Below are positions 36,411 to 44,620 of a DNA stretch of 64,000 nt, in pieces; the stretch's first letter is position 1; each line of letters starts with the position of its first letter. Source of the stretch: DATBJG01 sp963790545 (GTDB lineage Bacteria > Acidobacteriota > Vicinamibacteria > Vicinamibacterales > JAMQPK01); the NCBI GenBank assembly GCA_963790545.1, contig CAWBPA010000022.1, positions 1-64,000 on the forward strand. Reading direction: 5' to 3'. The position numbers were made by a program, and so were the translations under genes. Below the pieces are notes generated by a model. That model had not been told where the DNA came from, searched no databases, and saw only the letters and a list, made by a program, of their open reading frames with translations.

Positions 36411-37673
36411 TCAGGTTGTTGCGGGATGTAACGTCTCGCGCATACGAAACGCTGCAACGAACCCGGATAGAGCCGTAATGCCGGCCACGATCCACATCGC
36501 GCCGGACAGGCCAACGACGTCCGCGCTGATGCCCGCGAGAAGTGCGCCGACGGCGTACCCAAGATCTCGCCAGAAGCGGTACACCCCGACCGACGAGGCT
36601 CGCCAGGAGGGGAGGGCCACATCTCCGATCGCGGCCAGCAACGTGGGATACACCATGGCGGTTCCGATCCCGAGCAGCGCGGCGCCCATCGCGAAGCCAA
36701 GAAAGGTTTTCGAAATGACAATGACGCCAATGCCGACGGCCTGGATCCACATCCCGCCGACGATCAACCACTTCCGTCCAATTCGATCGGAGACGGCCCC
36801 CGTCGCCAGTTGCACGATCCCCCATGTGGCCGGGTAAATCGCCGCGAGCGTGGCAATCCGGCCCAGAGTCATATTCGCCTCGGCAAAGAACAGCGGGAAC
36901 AGACCCCACGCCATCCCGTCGTTCAGGTTGTTCACCAAACCGGCCTGGCTGATGCTCGACAGGTCGCGGTCGGCGACGGTCGTTTGCCAAAACACCTCGC
37001 GGGGCGTCGGAGTATTCACGGATGGGGCGCGTCGACTCGATTCCAAGGCGACGTGCGACGCCGTTTCGCGCACAAGGAGCACCGACAGTCCAAGTCCCAC
37101 CGCCACGAAGACGATACCCAGGTAGAACGGGTCAGGCCGCAATCCCGTCCGCGCCGCAATCCATCCGGTGGCGAGCGCCGCACCCGCGACCGCCACATAT
37201 CCGGCGAATTCATTCAGTCCCATCGCGAGCCCACGGCGCTCGGTGCCTACCAGGTCAATCTTCATGATGACCGTCGTGGACCACGTGAACCCCTGGCTCA
37301 TGCCAAGCAGCAGATTGGCCGCAAGGATCCAATTCCAGCTCGGCGCCCAGATCAGGAGGAACGGCACGGGCACGGCGATGAGCCACCCGGCCACGAGCAC
37401 AGGCTTTCGCCCGACTTCGTCGGCAAGTCGACCGGCCAGGTAGTTCGTGAGTGCCTTCGACACACCGAATACCACGATGAAAGACAGAATGGCCGTGCGA
37501 GCCGCGAGATGGAACTCCTGCTCAGCGATCGCGGGCAGGATGCTGCGTTCCATGCCCACCATCGCCCCGACGAATGCGTTGACGATCACGAGCAGCGCAA
37601 ACTGAGAGACGTTTTCTAACAGTCCCAGGCGCACGACCGCGCGCCGCCCGTCATGCGCCACGGTCGCCGTCAT
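36411..37673 (-). CDS. MFS transporter
   Basis: 420-aa major facilitator with 12 predicted helices. Between helices 2 and 3 stands YLAGRLADEVGRKPVLVAGW, the MFS motif A, and its second-half copy reads GAVSDRIGRKWLIVGG. Its ATG overlaps the stop of the MBL-fold gene (ATGA), so it is translationally coupled to the rhodanese/persulfide-dioxygenase-like operon. A transporter in such operons might export a sulfur compound or metalloid; the substrate is inference. Confidence 0.9.
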   Translation of the reverse strand: MTATVAHDGRRAVVRLGLLENVSQFALLVIVNAFVGAMVGMERSILPAIAEQEFHLAARTAILSFIVVFGVSKALTNYLAGRLADEVGRKPVLVAGWLIAVPVPFLLIWAPSWNWILAANLLLGMSQGFTWSTTVIMKIDLVGTERRGLAMGLNEFAGYVAVAGAALATGWIAARTGLRPDPFYLGIVFVAVGLGLSVLLVRETASHVALESSRRAPSVNTPTPREVFWQTTVADRDLSSISQAGLVNNLNDGMAWGLFPLFFAEANMTLGRIATLAAIYPATWGIVQLATGAVSDRIGRKWLIVGGMWIQAVGIGVIVISKTFLGFAMGAALLGIGTAMVYPTLLAAIGDVALPSWRASSVGVYRFWRDLGYAVGALLAGISADVVGLSGAMWIVAGITALSGFVAAFRMRETLHPATT

Positions 37674-38418
37674 GCGTTGGCCTCTGCATGAGGGTCGCCG
37701 CGATTAAAGGCGAGAATGCGTTCCATCTCATCAGGTTTCGGCTGGACGTTCACCAATGCCTCGATAAACGACTGCCGATCCAGGGACAGCATCGGATTCC
37801 ACCGTCGCTCGAACGCGATCGTGCTCGTGGGCTTCCCACTCAGGCCCGTTCCGCAGACAGATCCCGAGAAATGGCCCGGATAGATCTCGAGATCGCCGGG
37901 AAGCGTCAGGAGCTTGTCGTGAACGCTCGTGTAGAGTTCTGCCGCATTTTCGCGCGCGCGCCCCGGGAGATCCGGTCGGCCGACGGCGCCCACAAAGAGC
38001 GTGTCGCCTGTCAGCACGAACCAGGGGTCGGAACCGCGTTTCAGATCAGTCACCACGAGGCACACACTCTCGGGAGAGTGTCCAGGCGTGTGGAGGACCT
38101 TGACGCGGGTGTTTCCGAGCTCGATCTCGTCGCCGTCCTTGAGCGATGTGAACGGGAACGTGACATCGGCCGATTCGTGCAGACAGGTACCTGAGCCTCG
38201 GTCTGTCGCGCCAACTCAGGTCCTCCCGACCGATGGTCCGCATGCACGTGCGTGTCGATCACGTGCGTGATGCGCATTCCCTTGGTGGCGGCGAAGGTCG
38301 TGTACGCCTCCACATCGTCCACGCGCGCGTCCACGACGGCGCATCGGCCGAGTGTGCCGCAGCCAAAGAGGTACGCGGCGCAGCCGAGATCAAAGGAGTA
38401 GTAGGGACGGAGAATCAT
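37670..38418 (-). CDS. MBL-fold hydrolase (persulfide-dioxygenase-like), one frameshift
   Basis: About 248 residues. It begins MILRPYYSFDLGCAAYLFGC, metal motif THVHADHRSGGPELARQT (HxHxDH), then after a break near 38190 CLHESADVTFPFTSLKDGDE, HTPGHSPESVCLV (second metal His) and FVLTGDTLFVGAVGRPDLPG (bridging Asp), IYPGHFSGSVCG (third His). This is the ETHE1/BlaR-like glyoxalase II fold that oxidises persulfides. The break corresponds to two extra bases or one missing base in CAGGTACCTGTC. The start overlaps the stop of the ArsR-rhodanese gene (ATGA). Confidence 0.85.
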
Positions 38419-39104
38419 CTCCACGCTCCCGGCTGCGTGCCGCTCTCGACCGGGAAGCCAGCCGACCTCCACTCAGGAAATCCTTCAAGCAACCGTCGTG
38501 CACGACGGCCGTTCTTGCGGAGGATCTCCACCGCGCGATCGGCGTAGACGCAATACGGTCCGCGGCAATATGCGACGTACTCGTTGCCCCTGGTGAGCTC
38601 CTTCAGACGCCGCTGGAGATCGTCCACCGGCACCGAAATCGCTCCCGCGATATGGCCGGCCACGTACTCGCTCGCGGGCCGGGTATCGAGAATGACCACC
38701 TGTTTCGATCGCGCACGCTTGAGCAGTTCGGGCATCGATACAAGTTCCGCCGCGGCGCGATCGCCGAAATGATCACGCACGAGCCGTTCGAAATCGGCGA
38801 GCCTGCGTTCGGCCACCGATCGAATGACCGTCGACAGCTCAAACACGTCCGGGTCGACGAGGCGGTAGTGCACGAATAATCCGTCCTTCCGGCTTTCGAC
38901 CAGCCCCGCCTGCCGAAGGGTTTGGAGGTGTTGCGAGGTATTGGCCAGCGACAGGCCCATCTCGGTTGCGAGCGAGTCCACGGTGCGCTCACCTTGAGCC
39001 AGGAGCTCCAGGATCTCGAGCCTGTGGGGGCTGGAAAGCGCCTTGCCCAGTCGGGCGAGTTGTCCGTACAGGCGGTCCTTGAAGGCACGATGGGTATCGG
39101 TCAT
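38415..39104 (-). CDS. ArsR-family regulator fused to a rhodanese domain
   Basis: 229-aa fusion. The N-terminal winged helix (residues about 15-100) shows LSSPHRLEILELLAQGERTV, LANTSQHLQTLRQAGLV and DGLFVHYRLVDPDV. The C-terminal rhodanese domain (about 125-215) has VVILDTRPASEYVAGHIAGA and the active loop YCRGPYCVYADRAVEIL with catalytic Cys. Such fusions sense or carry sulfane sulfur. It is the first gene of a coupled operon with the MBL-fold protein and MFS transporter, suggesting autoregulated sulfide/persulfide detoxification. Confidence 0.92.
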   Translation of the reverse strand: MTDTHRAFKDRLYGQLARLGKALSSPHRLEILELLAQGERTVDSLATEMGLSLANTSQHLQTLRQAGLVESRKDGLFVHYRLVDPDVFELSTVIRSVAERRLADFERLVRDHFGDRAAAELVSMPELLKRARSKQVVILDTRPASEYVAGHIAGAISVPVDDLQRRLKELTRGNEYVAYCRGPYCVYADRAVEILRKNGRRARRLLEGFPEWRSAGFPVESGTQPGAWR

Positions 39105-39286
39105 GCTAAAGTAATAAATAGATTACTTGAATACTCGTTGTCAAGCGTCCGCGCATGGCTCCACGACCGAGCGAGCAGACCGGGAATAATCCGGCGGCTG
39201 AATCCGTCTTATCTCCGTTGCATCGGTGAGGAGGATGCCGTTTGGATCGCAACTGGACGAACGGGCACGTCGTCGGGAGGGCAGCG

Positions 39287-39898
39287 GTGACGGAGTCATC
39301 CGGGAATCCGGCTCAGGACCTCGGGCCCGCTGGAAAGGCGAGGTTTGAGGATCTCACGCTGTCGCATCTCCGGGCGGTGTACCGGCTCGCGGTGAGGCTG
39401 GTCGGCGACGTGCCGACGGCTGAGGACCTGACGCAGGAGACGTATCTGAAGGCGATGCAGGCCTTTCCCTCACTGCGCGATCACCAGCGCGTCAGACCAT
39501 GGCTCTTTCAGATCCTCAGTCGCCTGGTCGTGGATCGGCACCGCAAGGGCAGCAGGGAGGTGCCAATCGACGAATCGATCGATCTCGATCGGTTCTCCCT
39601 CTACGATCGAATTGCCGAGGAAGATCCGTTTCCCTACTCGCAGAACCTTCACGAGGACTTCCTTGCAGAGTTCCGGGACGAGGACGTCCGGCACGCGTTG
39701 CTGTCTATTCCGGAAATCTATCGTGTGCCCCTGGTGCTCATATACACGGAGGAGCTGAGCTACCGCGAGCTGGCTGAGCTGTTGGCTTGTCCGATCGGCA
39801 CAGTCATGTCACGTTTGCACCGGGCCCGAAAGGCCGTCGAGCACGCGCTCTGGGACTGCGCGCAGCGACGTGGATGGGTGAAGGAGTGGACGCCATGA
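39287..39898 (+). CDS. ECF-type sigma-70 factor
   Basis: 203-aa ECF sigma factor. Region 2: FEDLTLSHLRAVYRLAVRLV, then AEDLTQETYLKAMQAFPSLR and RPWLFQILSRLVVDRHRKG. Region 4: LLSIPEIYRVPLVLIYTEEL, SYRELAELLACPIGTVMSRL and HRARKAVEHALW. GTG 39287 was chosen because GGGAGGG lies six bases before it; a TTG further upstream is also open. An anti-sigma factor gene overlaps its stop (ATGA), and a UGA-containing methyltransferase follows. Divergent from the ArsR-rhodanese operon; the 180 bp between hold both promoters. Confidence 0.92.
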   Translation: MTESSGNPAQDLGPAGKARFEDLTLSHLRAVYRLAVRLVGDVPTAEDLTQETYLKAMQAFPSLRDHQRVRPWLFQILSRLVVDRHRKGSREVPIDESIDLDRFSLYDRIAEEDPFPYSQNLHEDFLAEFRDEDVRHALLSIPEIYRVPLVLIYTEELSYRELAELLACPIGTVMSRLHRARKAVEHALWDCAQRRGWVKEWTP

Positions 39899-40155
39899 GG
39901 CGTATGAGTTGCGAGGAGGCAGTCCGCGAGTTTTTCGCCTATCTTGACCGCGCTTTGTCGGGCGACGCGTTGGAGCTGCTGCAGGCCCACCTGCGGGACT
40001 GTCTCGACTGTTGCGATCGGCTTCAGTTCAGCCGCCAGGTCGACAGCGTGGTGAAGACGCGGCTGGCTGACGGTACCCTGCCCGAGGGCCTCGAAGGTCG
40101 CGTTCGGGAGCGCCTGGCGAAGCTCGAGTTCGGCGGCGGGATGGGTGACTTGTAG
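39895..40155 (+). CDS. Zinc-finger anti-sigma factor
   Basis: 86-aa putative anti-sigma factor of the zf-HC2 type. The zinc site is the ZAS motif H-x3-C-x2-C in AHLRDCLDCCDRLQ with the upstream Cys in RRMSCEEAVREF. Its ATG overlaps the sigma-factor stop. ZAS anti-sigmas release their sigma when thiols are oxidised or zinc is lost, which would fit a redox/metalloid regulon; that the signal here is thiol oxidation is inference. The short C-terminal region (LEGRVRERLAKLEFGGGM) has no membrane segment, so it acts in the cytosol. Confidence 0.88.
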   Translation: MRRMSCEEAVREFFAYLDRALSGDALELLQAHLRDCLDCCDRLQFSRQVDSVVKTRLADGTLPEGLEGRVRERLAKLEFGGGMGDL

Positions 40156-40189
40156 CGTGCGGTTTGAGCCGCATCAGGAGATTCAGACC

Positions 40190-40988
40190 ATGCCGTACTT
40201 TGGCGATCAGGACGCGCGGGCGATCATCCGCGACACGTACACACAAGTGCGCCTCGGATGGCACGGCCGTGGCCGAGACGTTTTACGCGCAAGACGAGTT
40301 GGCAACGGTGCCGACCGAGGCCGTCGCGTTGGCACTCGGCGTCGGCCATCCGGTGCGACATGCTGCGCTCGAGCCGGGCGAGTTCGTTCTGGATCTGGGC
40401 TGTGGGGCCGGGATCGACACACTGCTGGCCGCGATTGGGGTCGGACCGACCGGCCGTGTCGTCGGCCTCGACATGACGCCCGAGATGGTGGACCGTGCGC
40501 GCCGAAACGCCGCGGCCGCCGGGTTTGACCACGTCGAAATCCAAGCGGGGCTCATCGAAGATCTCCCACTACCAGATGCATCAGTGGACGTTGTCATCTC
40601 GAACGGCGTCCTGAACCTGTCGACGCGCAAAAGCCGAGTGCTCGCGGAAGCCCTGCGGGTTCTCCGGCCGGGCGGCCGTGTCGCGATCGCGGATCTCGTC
40701 CTGACCGATGCGTTGCCCGAGGACGTACTCAAGAGTCCGGCAGCGCTCGCCGGTTGACTCGCCGGTACACTGGCGGAGCCAGTGCTGCTGAAGAAGTTCT
40801 TCAACGTCGGATTCGAGGCAATCGCGATCGTCGCGCAGCGACCTTTGGGGTTGGCCGACCTGTCGCGGTATCCGCTGTTTGCGCCCGAGTTTCTGGAATT
40901 CATGCGCCAGGTGCTGCCCCCGCAGCGCCACCACGAGCTGGTTCGTTCGATCACGATCACGGCCCACAAGCCGACGGCGCGCGACTGA
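40190..40988 (+). CDS. ArsM/UbiE-type methyltransferase, predicted selenoprotein (Sec at UGA 40755)
   Basis: About 265 residues if UGA 40755-40757 is read as Sec (U189). Class I SAM motif: VLDLGCGAGIDTLLAAI, then VGLDMTPEMVDRARRNA, motif II region DASVDVVISNGVLNLS, LRVLRPGGRVAIADLVLTD. After it comes SPAALAG-U-LAGTLAEPVLLKKF; arsenite methyltransferases carry a conserved Cys at this exact place (C-V/L-A-G). The frame downstream is continuous to 40988 and keeps family features (NVGFEAIAIVAQRPLGL). A 7-bp hairpin with a GGA loop starts 10 bases past the UGA. One extra C near 40250 also breaks the frame close to the N-terminus (QV-c-ASDGTAVAETFY). Third gene of the sigma/anti-sigma operon. Alternatively two truncated peptides. 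Confidence 0.82.
40755..40784 (+). promoter_or_regulatory. UGA plus SECIS-like hairpin, methyltransferase gene
   Basis: UGA at 40755-40757. CACTGGC (40768-40774) pairs perfectly with GCCAGTG (40778-40784) around the loop GGA, 17 bases after the UGA. Bacterial SECIS rules ask for a stem-loop 16-37 bases downstream with a small loop and G in the first two loop positions; all are met. Confidence 0.78.
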
Positions 40989-41034
40989 CGTCCCGCGGCC
41001 CGACACGTGAACTCTCAGCCCTTGAGGAGGAATT

Positions 41035-41513
41035 ATGAGGCGAGCCCTGTCCGTCGTGTGCCTGCTCACCGTGGTGACGTCCGCGGCCCCACTGGAGATC
41101 GCGCAAGTTCCGCAAGAGGCGAAGAAGCCATCGCCCTCCCTGTACGATCGGCTCGGCGGTGCGTACCCCATCGCCGCCGTCGTCGATGCGTTCATCGAGC
41201 GCCTGCTCGTCAATCAGACGCTGAACGCCAACCCGGCGATCGATAAAGCCCGGCAGCAGGTACCGAAGCAGGGACTCAAGTTCCACGTCACGACGCTCGT
41301 CTGCGGGGCAACCGGCGGTCCCTGCAAATATGTGGGACGAGCCATGAAGGCATCCCACGCGCATCTGAACATCACCGAGAAGGAATGGCGAGCAATGCTG
41401 GCGGACTTCAAAGCCACCCTTGATGCCTTCAAGGTGCCGGCCCGGGAGCAGAAAGAGCTCTTCGAGATCGTCGACAGGTACCGAAGGCTGACATCGTGGC
41501 GCCGGGCAGGTGA
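41035..41513 (+). CDS. Exported group I truncated haemoglobin, 3' frame break
   Basis: 158 residues after correction. Signal peptide MRRALSVVCLLTVVTSAAPL, then SLYDRLGGAYPIAAVVDAFI, the hallmark of truncated haemoglobins, and proximal-His region GRAMKASHAHLNITEKEWRA. The C-terminus diverges near 41478-41483; removing two bases restores KADIVAPGR and a stop at 41513, otherwise the frame runs to 41703 through unrelated sequence. Secreted truncated haemoglobins may detoxify NO or O2. ATG 41035 follows GAGGAGGAATT. It lies 46 bp after the Sec methyltransferase and could belong to the same operon. Confidence 0.85.
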
Positions 41514-41555
41514 GGTGCGGGTCGCTTGCGCGGAACGATCAGGCGGAAGATCCGG

Positions 41556-44228
41556 CTATGGACGGGCGGGAGCGTTCCCGGCGCGATCCATCGCCGCAGC
41601 GAGCGAACCAACCCAATGCATGACGACGTGCAGCTCGCGCGGCGCAACACGTTGGGTTTCGCTTACCATCACGAACCGCTGGGTATCCGACATCACGTCG
41701 TAATTCGGCGAATCGAGGCTGCCCATCGCGAAGTTCCCGCGGAAGATCACTCTGGGGGTGCTGACACGGGCCGTGGCAGGATCGACGCTGGCTCCCATCA
41801 CTTGATCGCCGATCCGAAAAAAGAGTTCGCGTCCGCTGGAAGCCCAAACGGGTTCGGTCCCACCAGTGGTTGAAACCCTCTGGAAGCGGACAGGTCCCAA
41901 GTAGGATCGGACGTACACTTCGTTCTGCCCGGATTCGTTCGACACGTACGCGACGAGTCGACCGTCCGGCGAAAATCGAGGTGTCGTCTCGTCGAACATA
42001 CCTGCCAGGAACGGCTGCGGTTTTCGGTTGCCCATCGTCAGCATCCAGATATCACGCCCCGCGGTCGGATGCCGTTCGACAAACGCGAGCGTGACCCCGT
42101 CCGGCGACCACGACCCAGGTACCTGCGTCAGTTCGCTCGGTGCCAACCTTTCCGGCGGCGACGCGCTTCCGAGTTCGGCCCGAAAAATGTTCAAAGGACC
42201 GGCTCGGTTGGAACTGAACACGACGTGCCGGCCATCCGGAGCCCACACAGGAAACGAGTTGCTCCCGTCGTGGGTGACCTGAGTAAACAGGCCCTGAGCG
42301 AGGTTGTACAGCCACAGCGACTCGCTGGGCCCGCCGACGGTCACAAGTAACTGGCGGCCATCAGGGGACAGGCGTGGGGCAACGTAAGGGCGCACGGGAG
42401 CAGCAAGTGGAATCACAGCACCAGACCGATCCACAGCCACCACCTGGCGTTCGGCGTCGCTGAAGCTCCCAGCAATGTAAACGAGATTACCTGAGCCGGA
42501 GACGCTGACCTGGGCCGCTCCGTCGGACGATTGCAATAGATTGTCCAGGATTGGTTGGGGTCTCCCGGTCACCCTGAGGGTCGACAGATCAAATGGGACT
42601 GCCAGCAGATTGCCGTTCCGTGCGTACACAAGATGTCCGCTCTTCACGAAACGCGGATTCGTTCCTCCCTCGACCAGGACACGCCGGGCACCGGTTGAGA
42701 GTGATTGCGCAACGATCTGGGCATCGTCCCAACTGCCAACTTTCCCGACTGTAAACAGCACCGTGTCGCCGTCGGGCAATAACTCCGGCCAGCGGTGACT
42801 GAATTCGCCAGCCGGGGCATCCAAGGTCGTGGCACGTGTCGGTGTACCGCCAGCTGCGGACACCTGCGACAGGCCGGAGCCGCTGGTTGGCGCAAAGACG
42901 ATCACGTCTCGAGGTCCCCACGTGGCACCAAACCCGATGGGCGCATCACACAGGGTGACCGGAATCCCGCCGCCCACGGGCACCTTTTTCAGCTTTCCTT
43001 CCGAAAAGAATCCGATCCAATGACTGTCTGGGGAGAAAAACGGGCTGATCGCGTCCTCGGTCCCTGCAAGAGGCGAAACGTCGAGGCTGTGCATCGCTTT
43101 GACAAAGAGTCGAGGTCGACCACCGGTGCGAGCGACGAAGACTACCTGAGTCCCGTCTGGCGATATTGCGGCAGAAGGGAAATCCAGGTTGGCGAGCTCC
43201 GTGTTCGCCGGCAGAGATACCGCGAACTGCACGACCGGTAAAGGGGCTTCCCGGGTCCTGACCTGCATCATGGCGGCGGCGACGAGTGCTCCGACTGCGC
43301 TCCCAACCCCAAAAATTGTGATTGCGCGCGCGCCGATTCTTCGGTGGAACGATTGCGTCGTGTCGCTCGCGGTGCCGACCGGAGCAGCGAGGGCATCTTC
43401 GATCTCGAGTCGCGCGTCGCCGAGATCGCGCAGGCGTCGCGGCAAATCCTTCTCGAGGCACCGTTTCAAGAGCCTGCGGAGGTTGGGGGGAGTCGCTTTC
43501 GGAAGCAGATCCCAGTTTGGGTCGCGTTCCAAAATATTGGTGATCGTGTCCACGGCCGACTCGCCTTCGAATGCGCGTCGATTGGTGAGCATCTCGAAAA
43601 CGACGCAGCCAAAGGCCCACACGTCCGTCCGTTTATCGATCGGACGACCGCGGGCTTGTTCAGGGCTCATGTATGCGGCCGTTCCGACGATGACACCAGT
43701 CTGCGTGTCGGTCGCTGTCTTCGAGAGACCCGCGCTCGAATCCTCTGCACGCAGTGTCTTGGCGAGACCGAAATCCAGCACTTTCACAACGCCGTCGGAC
43801 GTTATCTTGATGTTGTTGGGCTTCAGATCGCGATGAATGATGCTCTTCTCATGCGCCGATTCGAGTGCCAGAGCAATCTGGCTCGCGACGCGTAAAGTCT
43901 CGGTAATGGAAAGTTGGCCCCCATCGAGCCGCTCGCCGAGGGTCTCTCCACCGACCAGCTCCATCACGAGAAACCAGAAGGAGTCGCTCTCTTCCAACTG
44001 GTGGACAGCTGCGATGTGCGGATGGGAGAGCGAGGCGACGATCTCAGCTTCTCGCCGGAATCGTCGAATGTATTCGGGATCGCGCCCTAGATGCGGATGC
44101 ACAATTTTAAGCGCGACTTCCCGGCCCAGTCTCGTATCCCGGGCGCGATAGACGCGGCCCATACCCCCGGCGCCGAGCTCCCCGAGGATCTCGTAGGTAC
44201 CGAGGCGAGTGCCCTCGCGGATTTCCAT
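41556..44228 (-). CDS. Ser/Thr kinase with WD40-like (TolB) beta-propeller
   Basis: 890-aa PknB-type kinase. The kinase domain (residues about 10-275) holds GELGAGGMGRVYRARDTRLG, the ATP Lys in VALKIV, catalytic loop IIHRDLKPNNIKI, DFGLAKTL and the activation segment GTAAYMSPEQARG. A transmembrane helix (about 305-325, ITIFGVGSAVGALVAAAMM) is followed by an extracytoplasmic propeller with repeated S-P-D-G-x-(W/Q/R) blades. This fusion is strongly expanded in Acidobacteriota; the propeller probably senses a ligand. It converges with the truncated haemoglobin gene. Confidence 0.93.
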   Translation of the reverse strand: MEIREGTRLGTYEILGELGAGGMGRVYRARDTRLGREVALKIVHPHLGRDPEYIRRFRREAEIVASLSHPHIAAVHQLEESDSFWFLVMELVGGETLGERLDGGQLSITETLRVASQIALALESAHEKSIIHRDLKPNNIKITSDGVVKVLDFGLAKTLRAEDSSAGLSKTATDTQTGVIVGTAAYMSPEQARGRPIDKRTDVWAFGCVVFEMLTNRRAFEGESAVDTITNILERDPNWDLLPKATPPNLRRLLKRCLEKDLPRRLRDLGDARLEIEDALAAPVGTASDTTQSFHRRIGARAITIFGVGSAVGALVAAAMMQVRTREAPLPVVQFAVSLPANTELANLDFPSAAISPDGTQVVFVARTGGRPRLFVKAMHSLDVSPLAGTEDAISPFFSPDSHWIGFFSEGKLKKVPVGGGIPVTLCDAPIGFGATWGPRDVIVFAPTSGSGLSQVSAAGGTPTRATTLDAPAGEFSHRWPELLPDGDTVLFTVGKVGSWDDAQIVAQSLSTGARRVLVEGGTNPRFVKSGHLVYARNGNLLAVPFDLSTLRVTGRPQPILDNLLQSSDGAAQVSVSGSGNLVYIAGSFSDAERQVVAVDRSGAVIPLAAPVRPYVAPRLSPDGRQLLVTVGGPSESLWLYNLAQGLFTQVTHDGSNSFPVWAPDGRHVVFSSNRAGPLNIFRAELGSASPPERLAPSELTQVPGSWSPDGVTLAFVERHPTAGRDIWMLTMGNRKPQPFLAGMFDETTPRFSPDGRLVAYVSNESGQNEVYVRSYLGPVRFQRVSTTGGTEPVWASSGRELFFRIGDQVMGASVDPATARVSTPRVIFRGNFAMGSLDSPNYDVMSDTQRFVMVSETQRVAPRELHVVMHWVGSLAAAMDRAGNAPARP

Positions 44229-44256
44229 GGCTGTTCGGTGAGATTATCGTTCAGCC

Positions 44257-44610
44257 TCACGGCGACGAGGGCTGTTTGACGGCAGCGTGATACGTGATGG
44301 AATCAGAAGGGCCTTTCGCCTGGTTGACGGCCCCGATCAGTGCATCCACCGTTGTTTGGCGCGGGTCGTAGATCACGATCGCTTCGTGGCCCTCGAGCGT
44401 GACCTTCGCACGCGAGACCCCTTTCACGGCGAGCAGTGCGGACCGCACTGCGCTGAGACAGCCCTCTCAGATCATGCCATCAACGGTCAGTGTCACAGTC
44501 GAGCCGCGCCCCTGTGGCGGCTCTGGTTGTGGGTGCTCGCTTCGGCAACCGACGAGGGTCGCGAAGCCGATTGCCGCGAACAGTTCACGTCTGTTCATCA
44601 GTGTCGTCAT
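44257..44610 (-). CDS. HMA (MerP-like) metal-binding lipoprotein, predicted selenoprotein (U-x-x-C)
   Basis: 117 residues if UGA 44467-44469 is Sec. The N-terminus is a lipoprotein signal (MNRRELFAAIGFATLVGC, lipobox LVGC). The HMA domain starts VTLTVDGMI-U-EGCLSAVRS, i.e. GMxCxxC with U48 in place of the first Cys and C51 kept, then ALLAVKGVSRAKVTLEGHEA and VIYDPRQTTVDALIGAVNQA, complete for the family. An 8-bp hairpin with loop GUC follows the UGA. It starts 10 bp after the Sec peroxiredoxin-like gene; AGAGGAAAT precedes ATG 44610. MerP-type proteins carry Hg(II) or Cu(I) across the periplasm. A selenolate would bind soft metals more tightly; that is inference. Confidence 0.85.
44433..44469 (-). 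promoter_or_regulatory. UGA plus SECIS-like hairpin, HMA gene
   Basis: UGA at 44467-44469. GCAGTGCG pairs perfectly with CGCACTGC (44433-44451) around the loop GTC, 23 bases after the UGA. An 8-bp uninterrupted stem with G first in the loop fits the bacterial SECIS consensus closely. Confidence 0.8.
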
Positions 44611-44620
44611 ATTTCCTCTG

